Assembly: GCF_024160875.1 (NCBI RefSeq)
Contig: NZ_JAIULA010000002.1
Span: 62,001 to 126,000 of the forward strand
Length of the DNA: 64,000 nt
DNA from: Ligilactobacillus ubinensis
GTDB taxonomy: Bacteria > Bacillota > Bacilli > Lactobacillales > Lactobacillaceae
Direction of reading: 5' to 3'
Part shown: one piece after another, positions 19,604 to 30,713 of the stretch
How positions within the stretch are numbered: the stretch's first letter is position 1
How the letters are laid out: each line of letters begins with the position of its first letter
Made by a program: the position numbers and the translations under genes
Notes under the pieces: model-generated
The model's database searches: none
The model's input: only the letters and a program-made list of their open reading frames with translations
What the model was told of the DNA's origin: nothing

Positions 19604-22231
19604 TTATTTTTTATGCAACTCTTCTTGCCACTTATAAACTATATTCATGACTTCCATTGGAGTCATTGACATTAAATTAACATCTTCAATCTCATTGATA
19701 ATTTTGTTCTGCTTTTTTGTGGGCATCACTTGCTTATTTGCTATTTGCGAACCGCCAAACAATGATAATTGTTCTTCTTCAAGCATATTTGGGGTCTCTG
19801 TAGTATCTATTACCGGCTTAATTTTTTCATCAGCCGCTTTATTTGAGACTGGCGTATCTTCTAATTTGTCTAAAATAATACTTGCCCGTTCAATTAAATT
19901 ATCAGGCATTCCTGCTAGCTTAGCTACGTGGATTCCGTATGATTTATCAGCTGGTCCATCTTCAATTTTATGTAGGAAGACTAATTCACCATTTTTTTCA
20001 ACTGCACCAACATGAATATTCTTTAAATGTCCTAGTGATTTATCAAGTACTGTCAATTCATGATAGTGGGTTGAAAACAGTGTTTTCGCATGAACATTGT
20101 TATGAATATATTCAATAATTGCTTGTGCAAGTGCCATTCCATCATATGTTGCAGTTCCTCGGCCAAGTTCATCAAATAACAACAAACTATTTGCACTAGC
20201 ATTCTTCAATGCTTCATTTGCTTCTTTCATTTCCACCATAAATGTCGATTCCCCAGAAATCAAATCATCTGCTGCACCAATCCGAGTGAAAATTTGGTCA
20301 AAAATTGGTAATTGTGCCTTTTTTGCAGGCACAAAACAACCCATTTGCGCCATAATAACTGTTAAAGCTAATTGTCGCATATAAGTACTTTTCCCAGACA
20401 TATTCGGTCCAGTAATTAAGAGTACTTCTGTGTCAGGTAACATTAAAATATCATTTGGAACATAACTTTGGCGACCAACAACTTTTTCAACTACTGGATG
20501 CCAACCAGCTTCAATCTTTAATGTATGTTTTTCATTATCTAATTCGGGACACACTAAATGTGCATCCTCACTGACGACGGCAAAGCTTTGGATGACATCT
20601 AATTGTGCTAACCCATGCGCTAATTTTTGTAGACGTTTAATTTGATCCTTTACTTGTTCTCTAATTTCAACAAATAATTGGTACTCTAATTCAGTTGCTT
20701 TGTTTTTAGCATCTAAAATTAAGTCTTCTTTTTCTTTTAGCTCCGGTGTTATAAAACGCTCTGCATTGGTCAGTGTTTGTTTTCTTTGATAACGATCCTG
20801 GGGTAATCTAGTCAAGTTAGCTTTTGTTATCTCAATATAATATCCGAAAACACGATTATAACCAATTTTCAAATTATGAATTCCTGTTTGCTCACGTTCT
20901 GTAGCTTCAAGTTGTGCTAACCACTTCTTACCATTTTTCATGGCATCCTTATATTCATCTAGTTTAGCATCGTAACCCTTTTTGATTAAGTTACCCTCAG
21001 TTACTGAAATAGATGGTTCTTCAACAATTGCTCTTTCAATCAGATCTGCTACTTCTTCAACCGGATCTAGTTGCTCCAAAATATCATCAAATTGCCCTTC
21101 ATTCAACTGTTCTAAAACATAGCGAATTTGCGGTACATTCTCTAAAGAAGTTTTTAATTGTATTAAATCGCGTCCATTGATGCTTCCAAATGCCACCCGA
21201 CCAGCAAGCCGCTCCAAATCATAAACCTTCGTCAACGCTTCTTGAAGACTACTACGTTCAAAATAATGATTCAATAAGCTTAAAACTTTTTCTTGGCGCG
21301 CTTCAATTTTTTGTTTATTTACTAAAGGTCGCTCAATCCATTGCTTCAACAAACGACCACCCATTGCTGTTCTCGTTGAATCTAACAACCATAGTAAAGT
21401 TCCAGATTTTTTCCCGGTTCGCGTATTACTTAACAAATCAAGGTTTCTTTTCGCATAATGATCTAACTTCAGAAAATGTGAAGCTTCATAATGCACTGCC
21501 TTTTGCAAATGGACCAATGCTCTTTTTTGCGTAACTGTTAAATACATTAATAAATGCTCTACAGCACTGATTTCACTTGATCTTGTCAAATCTTGCACAG
21601 CATAACTAGATTCAGCTTGTTGTTTAACTTCTTCTTGATGTGAGATCAAAATTTTTAATTTTTTTAGCATTTTCAAGGTCTCATCTGAAGCACTTTTATC
21701 TAACACAATCTCTTTAGTATGCAAGCTTAAAATTTCATTTTCTGTAGCTGCTAAACTAGATAAAACCGTTGATTTTAATTCACCTGTAGATAAATCAACA
21801 TATGCAAAGCCATAATCATTACCCTTTTGATGTAGTGCAGTTAAATAATTATTTTCTTTTGCTTCACCTGCTTTTTCATCGATAATGGTTCCCGGTGTGA
21901 CCAGTTGAATAACTTCACGTTTTACCATTCCTTTAGCAAGTTTTGGATCTTCCATTTGTTCGCAAATTGCTACTTTATAGCCTTTGTCAACCAAAATATC
22001 GATATAATTTTGTGCAGCATGATGCGGCACACCACACATTGGAATTGGGTCTTGTGCATTTTTATTTCGTTGGGTTAATGTCAATTCCAAAATCTGTGAT
22101 CCTTTTATTGCATCATCATAGAACATTTCATAAAAATCACCTAAACGATAAAACAAAAAAGCATCTTGATACTGCTTTTTTACGTTGAAATACTGTTCCA
22201 TCATCGGCGTATTCTTTGTTTTTTGCGGCAT
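19604..22231 (-). CDS. mutS: DNA mismatch recognition protein MutS
   Basis: MutS binds mismatches and small loops and starts repair with MutL. The 875-residue protein is full length. Domain I starts [32 protein letters not shown] and contains the mismatch-wedge Phe-x-Glu (FYE). The ATPase has Walker [15 protein letters not shown], signature [10 protein letters not shown], Walker [17 protein letters not shown] and STHYHEL. It leads the mutS-mutL-ruvA-ruvB-queA-tgt-yajC run and follows ymdB by 30 bp. Confidence 0.97.
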   Translation of the reverse strand: MPQKTKNTPMMEQYFNVKKQYQDAFLFYRLGDFYEMFYDDAIKGSQILELTLTQRNKNAQDPIPMCGVPHHAAQNYIDILVDKGYKVAICEQMEDPKLAKGMVKREVIQLVTPGTIIDEKAGEAKENNYLTALHQKGNDYGFAYVDLSTGELKSTVLSSLAATENEILSLHTKEIVLDKSASDETLKMLKKLKILISHQEEVKQQAESSYAVQDLTRSSEISAVEHLLMYLTVTQKRALVHLQKAVHYEASHFLKLDHYAKRNLDLLSNTRTGKKSGTLLWLLDSTRTAMGGRLLKQWIERPLVNKQKIEARQEKVLSLLNHYFERSSLQEALTKVYDLERLAGRVAFGSINGRDLIQLKTSLENVPQIRYVLEQLNEGQFDDILEQLDPVEEVADLIERAIVEEPSISVTEGNLIKKGYDAKLDEYKDAMKNGKKWLAQLEATEREQTGIHNLKIGYNRVFGYYIEITKANLTRLPQDRYQRKQTLTNAERFITPELKEKEDLILDAKNKATELEYQLFVEIREQVKDQIKRLQKLAHGLAQLDVIQSFAVVSEDAHLVCPELDNEKHTLKIEAGWHPVVEKVVGRQSYVPNDILMLPDTEVLLITGPNMSGKSTYMRQLALTVIMAQMGCFVPAKKAQLPIFDQIFTRIGAADDLISGESTFMVEMKEANEALKNASANSLLLFDELGRGTATYDGMALAQAIIEYIHNNVHAKTLFSTHYHELTVLDKSLGHLKNIHVGAVEKNGELVFLHKIEDGPADKSYGIHVAKLAGMPDNLIERASIILDKLEDTPVSNKAADEKIKPVIDTTETPNMLEEEQLSLFGGSQIANKQVMPTKKQNKIINEIEDVNLMSMTPMEVMNIVYKWQEELHKK

Positions 22232-22261
22232 AAAGTTTCGTTTCCCTCTCTTTATTATTTT

Positions 22262-23062
22262 TTAGTCCATCCACGGATGATCTGGATTAATCTGTAAAGT
22301 TTCAATTCTTTTTGCTTGGCCATTACTATCATTTACATCTACCAAACAAGCACTAAACGTTTGTGGTCCCGTTTCATCAACTTCAAATCTAGTTGGCATC
22401 TGATTCAAAAAACGTTCAATTACATTTTCACGTTTCATACCAAGAATCCCATTATATGGGCCTGTAAACCCAACATCACTTAAAAAAGCAGTCCCTCCTG
22501 GTAAAATACGTGCATCATTTGTTTGAACGTGAGTATGCGTTCCTAAAACAGCACTTACTTTACCAGCAAAATACCACGCAAATGCTTCTTTTTCACTAGT
22601 TGTCTCAGCATGAAAATCTACAAAAATAACATCCGTTTTTTCTTGCAATTCAGTAATTATTTTTTCTGCAACTGCAAATGGATCATCACTAGGATTCATA
22701 AAGACACGTCCTTGTAGATTAAGAACTGCGAGTTTTATTTGATTTATATTTATAATTGCATAACCCTTACCTGGAACTTTATGCGCTGAAAAATTTGCCG
22801 GTCGAATAAGCTTCTTAGCATCATCAATAAAGTCATGGATTTCCCGATTGTCCCACGTATGGTTTCCCATTGTTATAATATCTGCACCTGATTTTAGAAT
22901 TTTTTTATACACCCGCTCATTAATCCCTCGACCATGGGTTGCATTTTCACCATTAACAATAGTTACTTGAGGACGATATTTATGTTTTACCAGTGGCAAA
23001 TATTGTTCTAACATCTCTTGCCCTGGTTCACCCATTACATCTCCGACAAATAAAATACGCAT
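22262..23062 (-). CDS. ymdB: YmdB-family metallophosphoesterase
   Basis: This 266-residue protein belongs to the YmdB/TIGR00282 calcineurin-like phosphoesterases; the Bacillus relatives hydrolyse 2',3'-cyclic nucleotides and affect motility/biofilm decisions. Metal-binding motifs are visible: ILFVGDVMGEPG (Asp8), VNGENATHGRG, MGNHTWDN, VDFHAET and GTHTHVQTND. It is intracellular, with no signal peptide. It lies just upstream of mutS and probably heads the same transcript. Confidence 0.93.
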   Translation of the reverse strand: MRILFVGDVMGEPGQEMLEQYLPLVKHKYRPQVTIVNGENATHGRGINERVYKKILKSGADIITMGNHTWDNREIHDFIDDAKKLIRPANFSAHKVPGKGYAIININQIKLAVLNLQGRVFMNPSDDPFAVAEKIITELQEKTDVIFVDFHAETTSEKEAFAWYFAGKVSAVLGTHTHVQTNDARILPGGTAFLSDVGFTGPYNGILGMKRENVIERFLNQMPTRFEVDETGPQTFSACLVDVNDSNGQAKRIETLQINPDHPWMD

Positions 23063-23165
23063 TTTAATTTCCTCTTTTTCATTAGTCTCAGATATAATTT
23101 TAACATTTTTTCTATATCAATGATAGATAGTTTACTTATAGGTATAAATTCTTCTAATATGGCAA

Positions 23166-23211
23166 AAATTTCCTTTAGCTGAAATTATAATTGTTCAGCT
23201 AAAGGAAATTT
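23166..23211. terminator. strong hairpin terminator after the GH31 gene
   Basis: A perfect 18-bp inverted repeat (23166-23183 with 23194-23211; core TTTCCTTTAGCTGAA) has a 10-nt loop, and T-runs follow on both strands. It separates the GH31 gene from ymdB. Confidence 0.9.
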
Positions 23212-23275
23212 ATTTTTTTATTACTTCGGTTAAAATTAAATATTATTTCAAAATTACTATCTCATACATACTTTT

Positions 23276-25276
23276 TTATTGTATCCAACCTTTTGAATAC
23301 TGATTACCAATTTTTTCAAATTGTTCTGAAAATTTCGAGTATGCTCGATAGAAAACAGGAATTTCACCTATTTGCGCAGAAATTGTATGATAGCCGGTTT
23401 TATATTTTCTACCAGACCAAATATGAATCCAATTATCATCTGGAAGATATACTTGCCACTCTTTTTTTCCTGCACGATACACAGGTGCAATTAGCAAATC
23501 TGTTCCAAAAAGATATTCGTAACGTTGTTTGTAAGCTTCCTCATCTTTTTCATATTCTATAAAAAGGGGGCGCATTGCAGGTAATCCTTCGAGTGTTACT
23601 TGTTTGATAACTTCTTGTCGATACCTACTAAGGTCTTTAAAAATATTGCTAAATTTAGCTAGATGCTCTATTGCTATATTATTATCATACGCTTGAAAAT
23701 TGACTGCCGGCCGATTGGTTTCTTGCATTCGCATAAAAGGACTAAAGCACGCAAATTCAGTCCAACGTGCCAAAAGTTCAGCTGTTCGCATATTTCCATA
23801 TGAGCTTAAATTTCCGCCAATGTCACTTTGTGATATTCCCATTCCCGACATACCGCTTGAAAGTGTTGCACAAATTGCACTAGCTAAACCATCATCTTGA
23901 CTCCAATCAACACTCTGCATTCCTTGCCATAACACTGGCGAATAATACGCACTTTGAGCACTACCCGCCTTCATAAAGTAAACAATTTCAGCTTCTTTTC
24001 TAGTTTCTTCGATAGCTTGTAAGTTACATTTTGCCCATAAAACTGGCCAATAGTTATGTAATTCAAATGCCTGTTTATTTTCAAATACAATACCATCCGC
24101 AGGTAAATTTTCACCACCATCTGCTATCCAACCACTAGCTCCGATAGCTAATAATTTATTCTTAATCTCGTCTTTAAGCCACATAAAAGCCATGGGGTTA
24201 GTCAAATCAATTAAAACAAACTGTTGGTGAGAAATCAATACAGTGTAATCCTTACCCTCTTTATTTTTGACAAACATCTGCTTTCCTGATAATTTCAAAT
24301 AATTAGGACTATTTTTAGCAATATAAGGCGTTATATAACCTAAATATTTCATATCTTCTTTATTCCATTGTTGAATCGTTTCTGCTAAATTTGAATATTT
24401 TTCTTGGCTTTTCTCATTTACATCGTGACATAAAATTGCAGCAATATTTACTCCACCAGCTTTTAACTTTTTTTCTACCTGTTGTACTCTTTTAATTCCA
24501 CCAGTTAAGCCTAATATAATACCATTATCAGTCCAGGATGGTAAGACATTTTGTCGTCCAAGTAATTTAGTCATTTTACCTAGTAAGCGTTTATACGTGG
24601 TTGATGTTTCAAATATTAGTCGTTTAGGAACGCTCCAAAAAAGCAACTCATGAAACTGCTCATTGGTAAAATCAAAAGTAACAAAGCTGTAGTCGTCTAT
24701 ATGACAATAATATTTATGACTTGAAATAAATGTTGCCTGCGGAAAACTAGTTGTATAGTAATCACCACCAGCATTCTCTTCAAGATCTGCTTGCATTGTC
24801 ACTAACTTTTTCTTATTCCGACCAACACCTGTATTTGATGTCCATATGGGGAAAACATGTTTTCGTAAATTAAGGTATGTTAACTGTTCTCCACAACCAT
24901 AAATTTTTTCTTCTGAATCCGCTACAATCCGTAACCATAGTCGATTCCAATTCCCTTTTTTTAGAATATGTGGTTCTACAATAAGACGTCCTTCATTATC
25001 AAGATAACACTTTAATTCCAAGTGATTAGTATTTTCAAACGTTAAGTTAATATTATATGCATCTTCTAATTCTGTAATACTGCCAATTACTAAAGGAAGT
25101 TTACTAGTTAATTTGTCTTCAAAACTATAATTACTGCCTTGCATGTTCATATTTTGATCTCCGTAACCTAAAAATGCTAACGGTGATTTTTCATTTTCAG
25201 ACAGAATTACTCTTTCATTATAGATTAATTTCTTGTCGGTTAAAGCCAAGCTGTTATCTAAAACTTTTAATGCCAT
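23276..25276 (-). CDS. glycoside hydrolase family 31 (YihQ-like alpha-glycosidase)
   Basis: This 666-residue cytoplasmic-type GH31 protein has the beta-sandwich N-terminal domain (about 1-240) and the TIM barrel. The nucleophile region reads GWIADGGENLPADG and the acid/base region reads WSQDDGLASAICATLSSGMSGMGISQSDIGG, closest in style to the YihQ (alpha-glucosidase/sulfoquinovosidase) branch. However, the QDW..R segment typical of sulfoquinovosidases is not recognisable; the aligned strand reads AAILCHDVNEKSQEK. It may therefore cleave an ordinary or modified alpha-glucoside. It stands alone between terminators with no transporter beside it. Confidence 0.86.
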   Translation of the reverse strand: MALKVLDNSLALTDKKLIYNERVILSENEKSPLAFLGYGDQNMNMQGSNYSFEDKLTSKLPLVIGSITELEDAYNINLTFENTNHLELKCYLDNEGRLIVEPHILKKGNWNRLWLRIVADSEEKIYGCGEQLTYLNLRKHVFPIWTSNTGVGRNKKKLVTMQADLEENAGGDYYTTSFPQATFISSHKYYCHIDDYSFVTFDFTNEQFHELLFWSVPKRLIFETSTTYKRLLGKMTKLLGRQNVLPSWTDNGIILGLTGGIKRVQQVEKKLKAGGVNIAAILCHDVNEKSQEKYSNLAETIQQWNKEDMKYLGYITPYIAKNSPNYLKLSGKQMFVKNKEGKDYTVLISHQQFVLIDLTNPMAFMWLKDEIKNKLLAIGASGWIADGGENLPADGIVFENKQAFELHNYWPVLWAKCNLQAIEETRKEAEIVYFMKAGSAQSAYYSPVLWQGMQSVDWSQDDGLASAICATLSSGMSGMGISQSDIGGNLSSYGNMRTAELLARWTEFACFSPFMRMQETNRPAVNFQAYDNNIAIEHLAKFSNIFKDLSRYRQEVIKQVTLEGLPAMRPLFIEYEKDEEAYKQRYEYLFGTDLLIAPVYRAGKKEWQVYLPDDNWIHIWSGRKYKTGYHTISAQIGEIPVFYRAYSKFSEQFEKIGNQYSKGWIQ

Positions 25277-25360
25277 GCTTTACCTCCTAATTTTTTAATT
25301 CACATCTTACTTTACTTAGTATTTGTGAATGGAATGTGAATTTTTTCAGACAATTTGAAA

Positions 25361-25398
25361 AAAGAACCCCGAAAAAATTGTATTTTTCGCGATTCTTT
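25361..25398 (-). terminator. terminator after ribF
   Basis: An imperfect inverted repeat (AAAGAACCCCGAAAAA...TTTTTCGCGATTCTTT) lies 13 bp past the ribF stop. On the minus strand it is followed by a run of T, so it ends the truB-ribF unit. Confidence 0.78.
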
Positions 25399-25410
25399 AG
25401 CATAGCTATT

Positions 25411-26352
25411 TTATTTTAAGCCAAAATATCTTTTGGTTTCGATTTCATCTTTTTGCAATTGTAGAATTAACTCTTTAGCATTAGCAAATTTAACCATTCC
25501 ACGCATCCGTTCATACCATTCAACTTTAACATGTTCGCCATAAACATCTGCATGAAAATTCAATAAATTAATTTCAACAGTTAAATCAAACTCATCACCA
25601 AATGTATCATTATATCCAACAGATGCCATTCCAATATATTCATTTTTCCGAATCCAAACCTTAGTAGCATACACTCCTACAGCTGGTATTCTTTGTTCAA
25701 GACTGCTTTTAATATTAATAGTTGGAAATCCAATTGTTCTCCCACGTGCAAACCCGTGAACCACTGTTCCTTGTGTTTGGAAAGGATAACCTAATAGTTT
25801 ATTTGCTTGAAAAATATCTCCTGTATCAATCAATTCTCGAATATGCGTAGAACTTATCTTTTGTGCTTCATCTTCTAAATGTGTCACGCTCACTATTTTA
25901 AAACGTCCCTGTGCAAATTTAGGTAATGTCTCCATATTAGCAATATCTTTTTTGCCATAAGTATAATCTGCCCCAGCTACAACACATGTCGCATTTATTC
26001 CAATAATATATTTTTCTACAAATTCTTGTGGTTGCATAGGCACCATTTTTTCATTGAATGTTACCACATAGGCAATGTCTGCGCCCAATTGGGCAAATAA
26101 CTCTAACTTACGTTTTAACAATGTCAAATATTGTACATGACTTGGAATGTTTTTTTGATACATTATTTTAGGCTGACGATCAAAAGTCATTACTGCCAAT
26201 TTTTGATGTTGCTTAATTGCTTGTTTTTTAGCTTCCTTGATAACCGCTTGATGTCCTCGATGGACACCATCAAAAAAACCCAAAGCTAAAACACAATCTC
26301 CAACTGGAATTTTTTCTTTTTGATACGGTTCTGTTAGCTCTATAACTTCCAC
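25411..26352 (-). CDS. ribF: bifunctional riboflavin kinase / FAD synthetase
   Basis: RibF phosphorylates riboflavin to FMN and adenylylates it to FAD. The 313-residue protein has the N-terminal FAD synthetase nucleotidyltransferase domain (ALGFFDGVHRGHQAVI, residues about 24-40; SSTHIRELI) and the C-terminal kinase domain (GRTIGFPTINI, GVYATKV, NDTFGDEFDLTVEINLL). The start is GTG with GAGGTGA upstream. It follows truB by 12 bp, a common Firmicutes pair. Confidence 0.95.
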   Translation of the reverse strand: MEVIELTEPYQKEKIPVGDCVLALGFFDGVHRGHQAVIKEAKKQAIKQHQKLAVMTFDRQPKIMYQKNIPSHVQYLTLLKRKLELFAQLGADIAYVVTFNEKMVPMQPQEFVEKYIIGINATCVVAGADYTYGKKDIANMETLPKFAQGRFKIVSVTHLEDEAQKISSTHIRELIDTGDIFQANKLLGYPFQTQGTVVHGFARGRTIGFPTINIKSSLEQRIPAVGVYATKVWIRKNEYIGMASVGYNDTFGDEFDLTVEINLLNFHADVYGEHVKVEWYERMRGMVKFANAKELILQLQKDEIETKRYFGLK

Positions 26353-26364
26353 TCATCTCACCTC

Positions 26365-27279
26365 TTACGTCAAATCTATCATCTGTTCAGGTTGATAATG
26401 CATTTTATTTTCATTATATTTATAAATACAACGAACCCTATCTTCATAAAAAAGGCAGAGTTGCGCTACGATTTTACCTTTATTAATATATCGTGGATTT
26501 AGAAAGCCACCATTTTTTACTAATTTCCATTGTTCATCAGATAATACATATTTAGGAAATTTCTTTAGTGCATGTTCAATTGGCATTAATTTTTGGGCCA
26601 GTTGTTCTGGTTCAGTTAATTCTTGCAATTGAGCTAGGCTAACTGTTTCACCAATTAGAAAGCCACCACTTTTAAGTCGCGTTAAATCTGACATTACAGC
26701 TGGAACACCTAATGTTTTACCTAAATCAACGGCTAGCGTTCTGACATACGTTCCACGCCCACAGCCAACCTCAAAATAGATTGTTTGTTGTCCTTTAGAT
26801 GCATCAAATTGTGCTTTTTTTATTTGCTTGAAATAATCAACTGTTATTGTTCTTTCAGGTCTTTGTACTTCTTCACCTTTACGTGCATAATCATATAGCC
26901 GTCTACCATTGACTTTAATAGCTGAATACATCGGTGGAATTTGAATCATTGTTCCCGTTAATTTCTGCATTGCCGCAGTTATTTCTTCATCAGTAAAAGC
27001 TTCAGTCAGTTTTTTTTCAGCTATTACTGCACCATCCAAATCCTCAGTTTCAGTTGCAAATCCTAAAGTAATTTCCCCCATGTATATTTTACCTGAATCC
27101 ATCATATAATTAACTACTTTTGTAGCTTTTCCTATACAAATTGGGAGTACACCATCAACATTAGGGTCAAGTGTCCCACTATGTCCAACACGCCGTGTTT
27201 TAAAAATTTTACGACACTTAAAAACAGCATCATTACTAGTCATTCCCCGTTCTTTATATAAGGGTAATATTCCATCCAT
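26365..27279 (-). CDS. truB: tRNA pseudouridine(55) synthase
   Basis: TruB makes pseudouridine 55 in the T-arm of tRNA. The 304-residue protein has the catalytic motif GHSGTLDPNVDGVLPICIG with the essential Asp, the KIYMGEITLGFATETEDLDG strand, the GCGRGTYVRTLAVDLG motif and a C-terminal PUA-like tail. No good SD precedes the ATG. It heads the truB-ribF unit after a 316-bp gap that contains the rbfA terminator. Confidence 0.95.
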   Translation of the reverse strand: MDGILPLYKERGMTSNDAVFKCRKIFKTRRVGHSGTLDPNVDGVLPICIGKATKVVNYMMDSGKIYMGEITLGFATETEDLDGAVIAEKKLTEAFTDEEITAAMQKLTGTMIQIPPMYSAIKVNGRRLYDYARKGEEVQRPERTITVDYFKQIKKAQFDASKGQQTIYFEVGCGRGTYVRTLAVDLGKTLGVPAVMSDLTRLKSGGFLIGETVSLAQLQELTEPEQLAQKLMPIEHALKKFPKYVLSDEQWKLVKNGGFLNPRYINKGKIVAQLCLFYEDRVRCIYKYNENKMHYQPEQMIDLT

Positions 27280-27557
27280 TATTTATCTACTATATAAAAT
27301 ATGAAAAATCACAGAAACATATCTTTTCCATGATCAAGAAAGTTTACATACTCCCTTCTCAGTTCTAATAATTTACAAATACACACTATTTTAATTCAAA
27401 CGTCTACTAATTCCAATTGTTAAAATAAGCTTAATCTGCCTAGACTCTAGACTACATTTTTTAAACAGCTAAAAAATTCACTTTCATATTTAATTCTTGT
27501 GAATATTATTGCTTTTTATAGAAATTATTGCTTAATTTAGTAATTTATAGCACAAAA
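27280..27557. other. intergenic stretch upstream of truB
   Basis: AT-rich DNA without a convincing reading frame. It must hold the truB promoter, but no strong -35/-10 pair stands out; TTTCTG-N17-TATAGT near 27290-27318 would start transcription almost at the ATG and is weak. No riboswitch fold was recognised. Confidence 0.5.
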
Positions 27558-27583
27558 ACTGAGAAAAATTAATTTTTCTCAGT
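27558..27583 (-). terminator. terminator after rbfA
   Basis: A perfect palindrome ACTGAGAAAAATT/AATTTTTCTCAGT is followed on the minus strand by TTTTTGTG. It lies about 12 bp past the rbfA stop and ends the rimP-to-rbfA operon. Confidence 0.87.
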
Positions 27584-27595
27584 CTTTTGAGTTCA

Positions 27596-27955
27596 TTAAA
27601 ATTTGTCTTCTTTATGCAACTCGCTTAATAATTGATCAATATGATCTCCATAACGAACAGAACTGTCTCGTTCAAATTTCAATTCTGGAGTTACATAAAT
27701 TGTCAAACGCTTGCCTAATTCACCTCGAATTAAACTAGTTGCTTTTTCAAGACCTTGTTGTGTTTTTTGTGCATCTGATGCTAAATCAGATAAAATACTA
27801 TAATAAATTGTTGCATGCTGTAAATCACCAGTCACTTCAACACCTGTAATCGTTACACCTTGAATACGAGGATCACGGACACGTTTCATCAATATATCAT
27901 TAACTTCACGTTGAATCTCTTGTGACAAACGACCTACACGAAAATGTTGTACCAT
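27596..27955 (-). CDS. rbfA: 30S ribosome-binding factor A
   Basis: RbfA is a KH-like assembly factor for the small ribosomal subunit. The 119-residue protein shows the family landmarks [46 protein letters not shown] and [21 protein letters not shown]. It follows infB by 21 bp and closes the operon. Confidence 0.95.
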   Translation of the reverse strand: MVQHFRVGRLSQEIQREVNDILMKRVRDPRIQGVTITGVEVTGDLQHATIYYSILSDLASDAQKTQQGLEKATSLIRGELGKRLTIYVTPELKFERDSSVRYGDHIDQLLSELHKEDKF

Positions 27956-27976
27956 TATTTTCCTCCATCAATTTAG

Positions 27977-30334
27977 CTATTCGACCGGTACCTCTTGCAT
28001 AATAAATGCTTCGACTTGGTCGCCAACTTTTAGATCATTATATTTTTCAACCATCAAACCACATTCAAAACCTTGTTTAACTTGTTTAACATCATCTTTA
28101 AAGCGCTTCAAAGATGCAAGTTTACCCTCATAGATAACAATTCCGTCTCTAATTAAGCGGACACCTGAATCACGTTGAATGTAGCCATCAGTAACATAGC
28201 CACCACCAACAGTTCCCAATTTAGATACTTTATAGGTTTCTCTAATTTCAACTTGACCGATAATTTTTTCTTCATAAACAGGTTCAAGCATACCCTTCAT
28301 AGCTGTTTCAATTTCATCAATTGCCTTATAAATAACATTATGCAAGCGAATATCCACTTTATCAGACTCTGCTTGTATTTTAGCTTGTGGTGTTGGACGA
28401 ACGTTAAACCCAATTATAATCGCATTTGATGCTTCCGCTAACGTAACATCACTTTCATTAATGGCACCAACTGCTTGGTGAATGATATTAACTCGTACAC
28501 CTTCAACTTCAATCTTTTTAAAAGATTGACCAATAGCTTCAACTGAGCCTTGTACATCAGCTTTAATAATAACGGCAACTTCTTTTAAATCACCTTGCTT
28601 TAAGGTATCAAACAAATTGTCTAAAGTTACGTGATTTGTTTGACTTCTTTCCTTCAATAAAGCACGTTTAGCACGTTCTTCACCGGCTGCACGTGCTGTT
28701 TTCTCGTCTTCAAAGACTAAGAAACGGTCACCTGAAACTGGAACATCATTTAACCCGGTAATTTCCACTGGAGTCGCTGGCGTTGCCTTTTTTATATCAT
28801 GGCCACGTGCATTTAACATTGTTCTTACACGTCCAAATGTATTTCCCACAACAATAGGATCACCAACATGCATTGTACCATGTTGAACTAACAAGGTAGC
28901 AACTGAACCTTTACCTTTATCCAAACGAGCTTCAATAACTGAGCCAGCAGCCCTTTGATTAGCATTAGCTTTAAGTTCCAAAATTTCTGCTTCTAGTAAA
29001 ATCATATCTAATAACTCGTCTAGGTTTTTCCCGAACTTAGCTGAAATTTCAACGAAAATTGTATCGCCACCCCATGATTCAGGGATTAATTGATACTCAG
29101 ATAATTGTTCCATAACGTGATTAGGATTTGCACCTGGCTTATCTATCTTATTAACTGCAACAATAATTGGCACACCAGCTGCTTTAGCATGGTTAATTGC
29201 TTCAATTGTCTGTGGCATTACCCCATCATCTGCTGCAACTACAAGAACGGTAATATCGGTAATGTTTGCACCACGAGCACGCATATCTGTAAACGCAGCA
29301 TGGCCTGGTGTATCTAAGAATGTGATAACTTTATCGTTATGACGTACTTGATAAGCACCAATATGTTGTGTAATTCCACCTGCTTCACCCTCAGTGATAT
29401 GCGAATGACGTAATTTATCCAATAACGTCGTTTTACCATGATCAACATGTCCCATGATTGTTACAACTGGTGGCCGCACTTGCATGTCTTCTGTACTTTG
29501 TTCTTCTTCATCAAAGAACTTATCAATATCAGCTACATCAATTTCAACTTTTTCCTCAGCTTCAATCCCATAGTCTGTTGCTAAAAGTTCAATTGTATCT
29601 TTGTCAAGCGATTGATTTTGATTAACAACTGTCCCCATCATGAATAATTTTTTAATAATTTCAGCTGGTTCACGGTGAATTTTTTTAGCTATATCTGCTA
29701 CATTCATGCCAACTGTATACATTAATTTTTCTGGTAGTGGCTTATTCTTACGTGGTGGAACAGCTGGTTTATTGCTATGATTGTTCCGATTACGGTTATT
29801 TTTTTTATTATTGCGATTATTGCGCCTATTATTATTAAAGCGATTATTGTTATTTCCGTTTCCATATTGCTTTCGGCCGTTAGAATTTGCCTCCCCATTA
29901 TTGCGGTTAGGCGTGCTTGTTTTCTTCTTATCCATATTTTTCCCTGTGTGCCTTTCATTATTTCTTTGCGGATTCGCTTTAGTTTGGACTTGTTCATTTG
30001 AGCGAACCGAATGTACAGCTTGGGAGTGTGGCTTGGCGGCTTTTGCGACCGTCTTTTTTTCTGTCTCTGTATCTTTCTTTGTTTCTTTCTTTGCTTCTGT
30101 CTTTTTTATATTTTTAGGCTTACTTTTAATTTCAGATTTTTTTGCAGTTGCTTTAGCTGTTTCATTTTTCTTAACATTCTGAGTATATGCTTCACGTAAT
30201 TGGCGCTCCTCATTTTCACCAATTGTGGACATATGACTTTTTGTATCAAAACCCTTTTCACGTGCAATTTGAACTAAAACCTTACTTGCAACGTCAAGTT
30301 CTTTAGCTAATTCATAGATATGCTTTTTTCGCAT
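27977..30334 (-). CDS. infB: translation initiation factor IF-2
   Basis: IF-2 is the GTPase that brings initiator tRNA to the 30S subunit and promotes subunit joining. The 785-residue protein has an IF2_N domain ([22 protein letters not shown]), a Lys/Asn-rich low-complexity region (about 60-200), a second IF2_N domain, the G domain ([25 protein letters not shown]) and the C-terminal beta-barrel domains. AAGGAGG precedes the ATG. The Asn/Arg-rich linker explains the unusual base pattern around 29730-30180. Confidence 0.97.
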   Translation of the reverse strand: MRKKHIYELAKELDVASKVLVQIAREKGFDTKSHMSTIGENEERQLREAYTQNVKKNETAKATAKKSEIKSKPKNIKKTEAKKETKKDTETEKKTVAKAAKPHSQAVHSVRSNEQVQTKANPQRNNERHTGKNMDKKKTSTPNRNNGEANSNGRKQYGNGNNNNRFNNNRRNNRNNKKNNRNRNNHSNKPAVPPRKNKPLPEKLMYTVGMNVADIAKKIHREPAEIIKKLFMMGTVVNQNQSLDKDTIELLATDYGIEAEEKVEIDVADIDKFFDEEEQSTEDMQVRPPVVTIMGHVDHGKTTLLDKLRHSHITEGEAGGITQHIGAYQVRHNDKVITFLDTPGHAAFTDMRARGANITDITVLVVAADDGVMPQTIEAINHAKAAGVPIIVAVNKIDKPGANPNHVMEQLSEYQLIPESWGGDTIFVEISAKFGKNLDELLDMILLEAEILELKANANQRAAGSVIEARLDKGKGSVATLLVQHGTMHVGDPIVVGNTFGRVRTMLNARGHDIKKATPATPVEITGLNDVPVSGDRFLVFEDEKTARAAGEERAKRALLKERSQTNHVTLDNLFDTLKQGDLKEVAVIIKADVQGSVEAIGQSFKKIEVEGVRVNIIHQAVGAINESDVTLAEASNAIIIGFNVRPTPQAKIQAESDKVDIRLHNVIYKAIDEIETAMKGMLEPVYEEKIIGQVEIRETYKVSKLGTVGGGYVTDGYIQRDSGVRLIRDGIVIYEGKLASLKRFKDDVKQVKQGFECGLMVEKYNDLKVGDQVEAFIMQEVPVE

Positions 30335-30407
30335 AAACTCCGCCTCCTTAAGTATCTATACGACTAATCAGGCAATTATAACCATCCCGATTAATCAGGA
30401 TGCTTCA

Positions 30408-30713
30408 TTAATTGCTAAGTAATTGTCGCATTTTCTTACTAAATCCTGTATCACACACCGCAACAATAGAACGTTTTTGTCCAATTGCTACACTTAACTC
30501 AGCTTGTGTGAATACATCACTAAATGTCACGTTGTAGCTATGACATTTGTCCGTAAATTTTTTTCGTGTATTCGGTCCAGCATCATTAGCAACAAAAACC
30601 AAAAATACTTTTTGACTTCTTATCTGCTTAAGCACCATGTCCTCACCCGTTACGATTTTACTTGCACGGCGCGCTAAACCTAAGAGATTTAAAATTCTTT
30701 GCTTATTTTCCAT
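30408..30713 (-). CDS. ylxQ: L7Ae/L30e-family RNA-binding protein YlxQ
   Basis: This 101-residue protein belongs to the L7Ae/L30e/S12e family that binds kink-turn RNA. It shows LNLLGLARRASKIVTGEDMVLKQIR and FVANDAGPNTRKKF. The Bacillus relative is a k-turn binder of uncertain physiological role. Its ATG lies inside the end of ylxR (11-bp overlap), so translation is coupled. It sits between ylxR and infB, the conserved position. Confidence 0.92.
   Translation of the reverse strand: MENKQRILNLLGLARRASKIVTGEDMVLKQIRSQKVFLVFVANDAGPNTRKKFTDKCHSYNVTFSDVFTQAELSVAIGQKRSIVAVCDTGFSKKMRQLLSN

Noticed and set aside
29722-30199. Several open frames on both strands inside the N-terminal part of infB
   Set aside because: They come from the Lys/Asn/Arg-rich low-complexity linker of IF-2, which leaves other frames open; they have no ribosome sites and no family resemblance.
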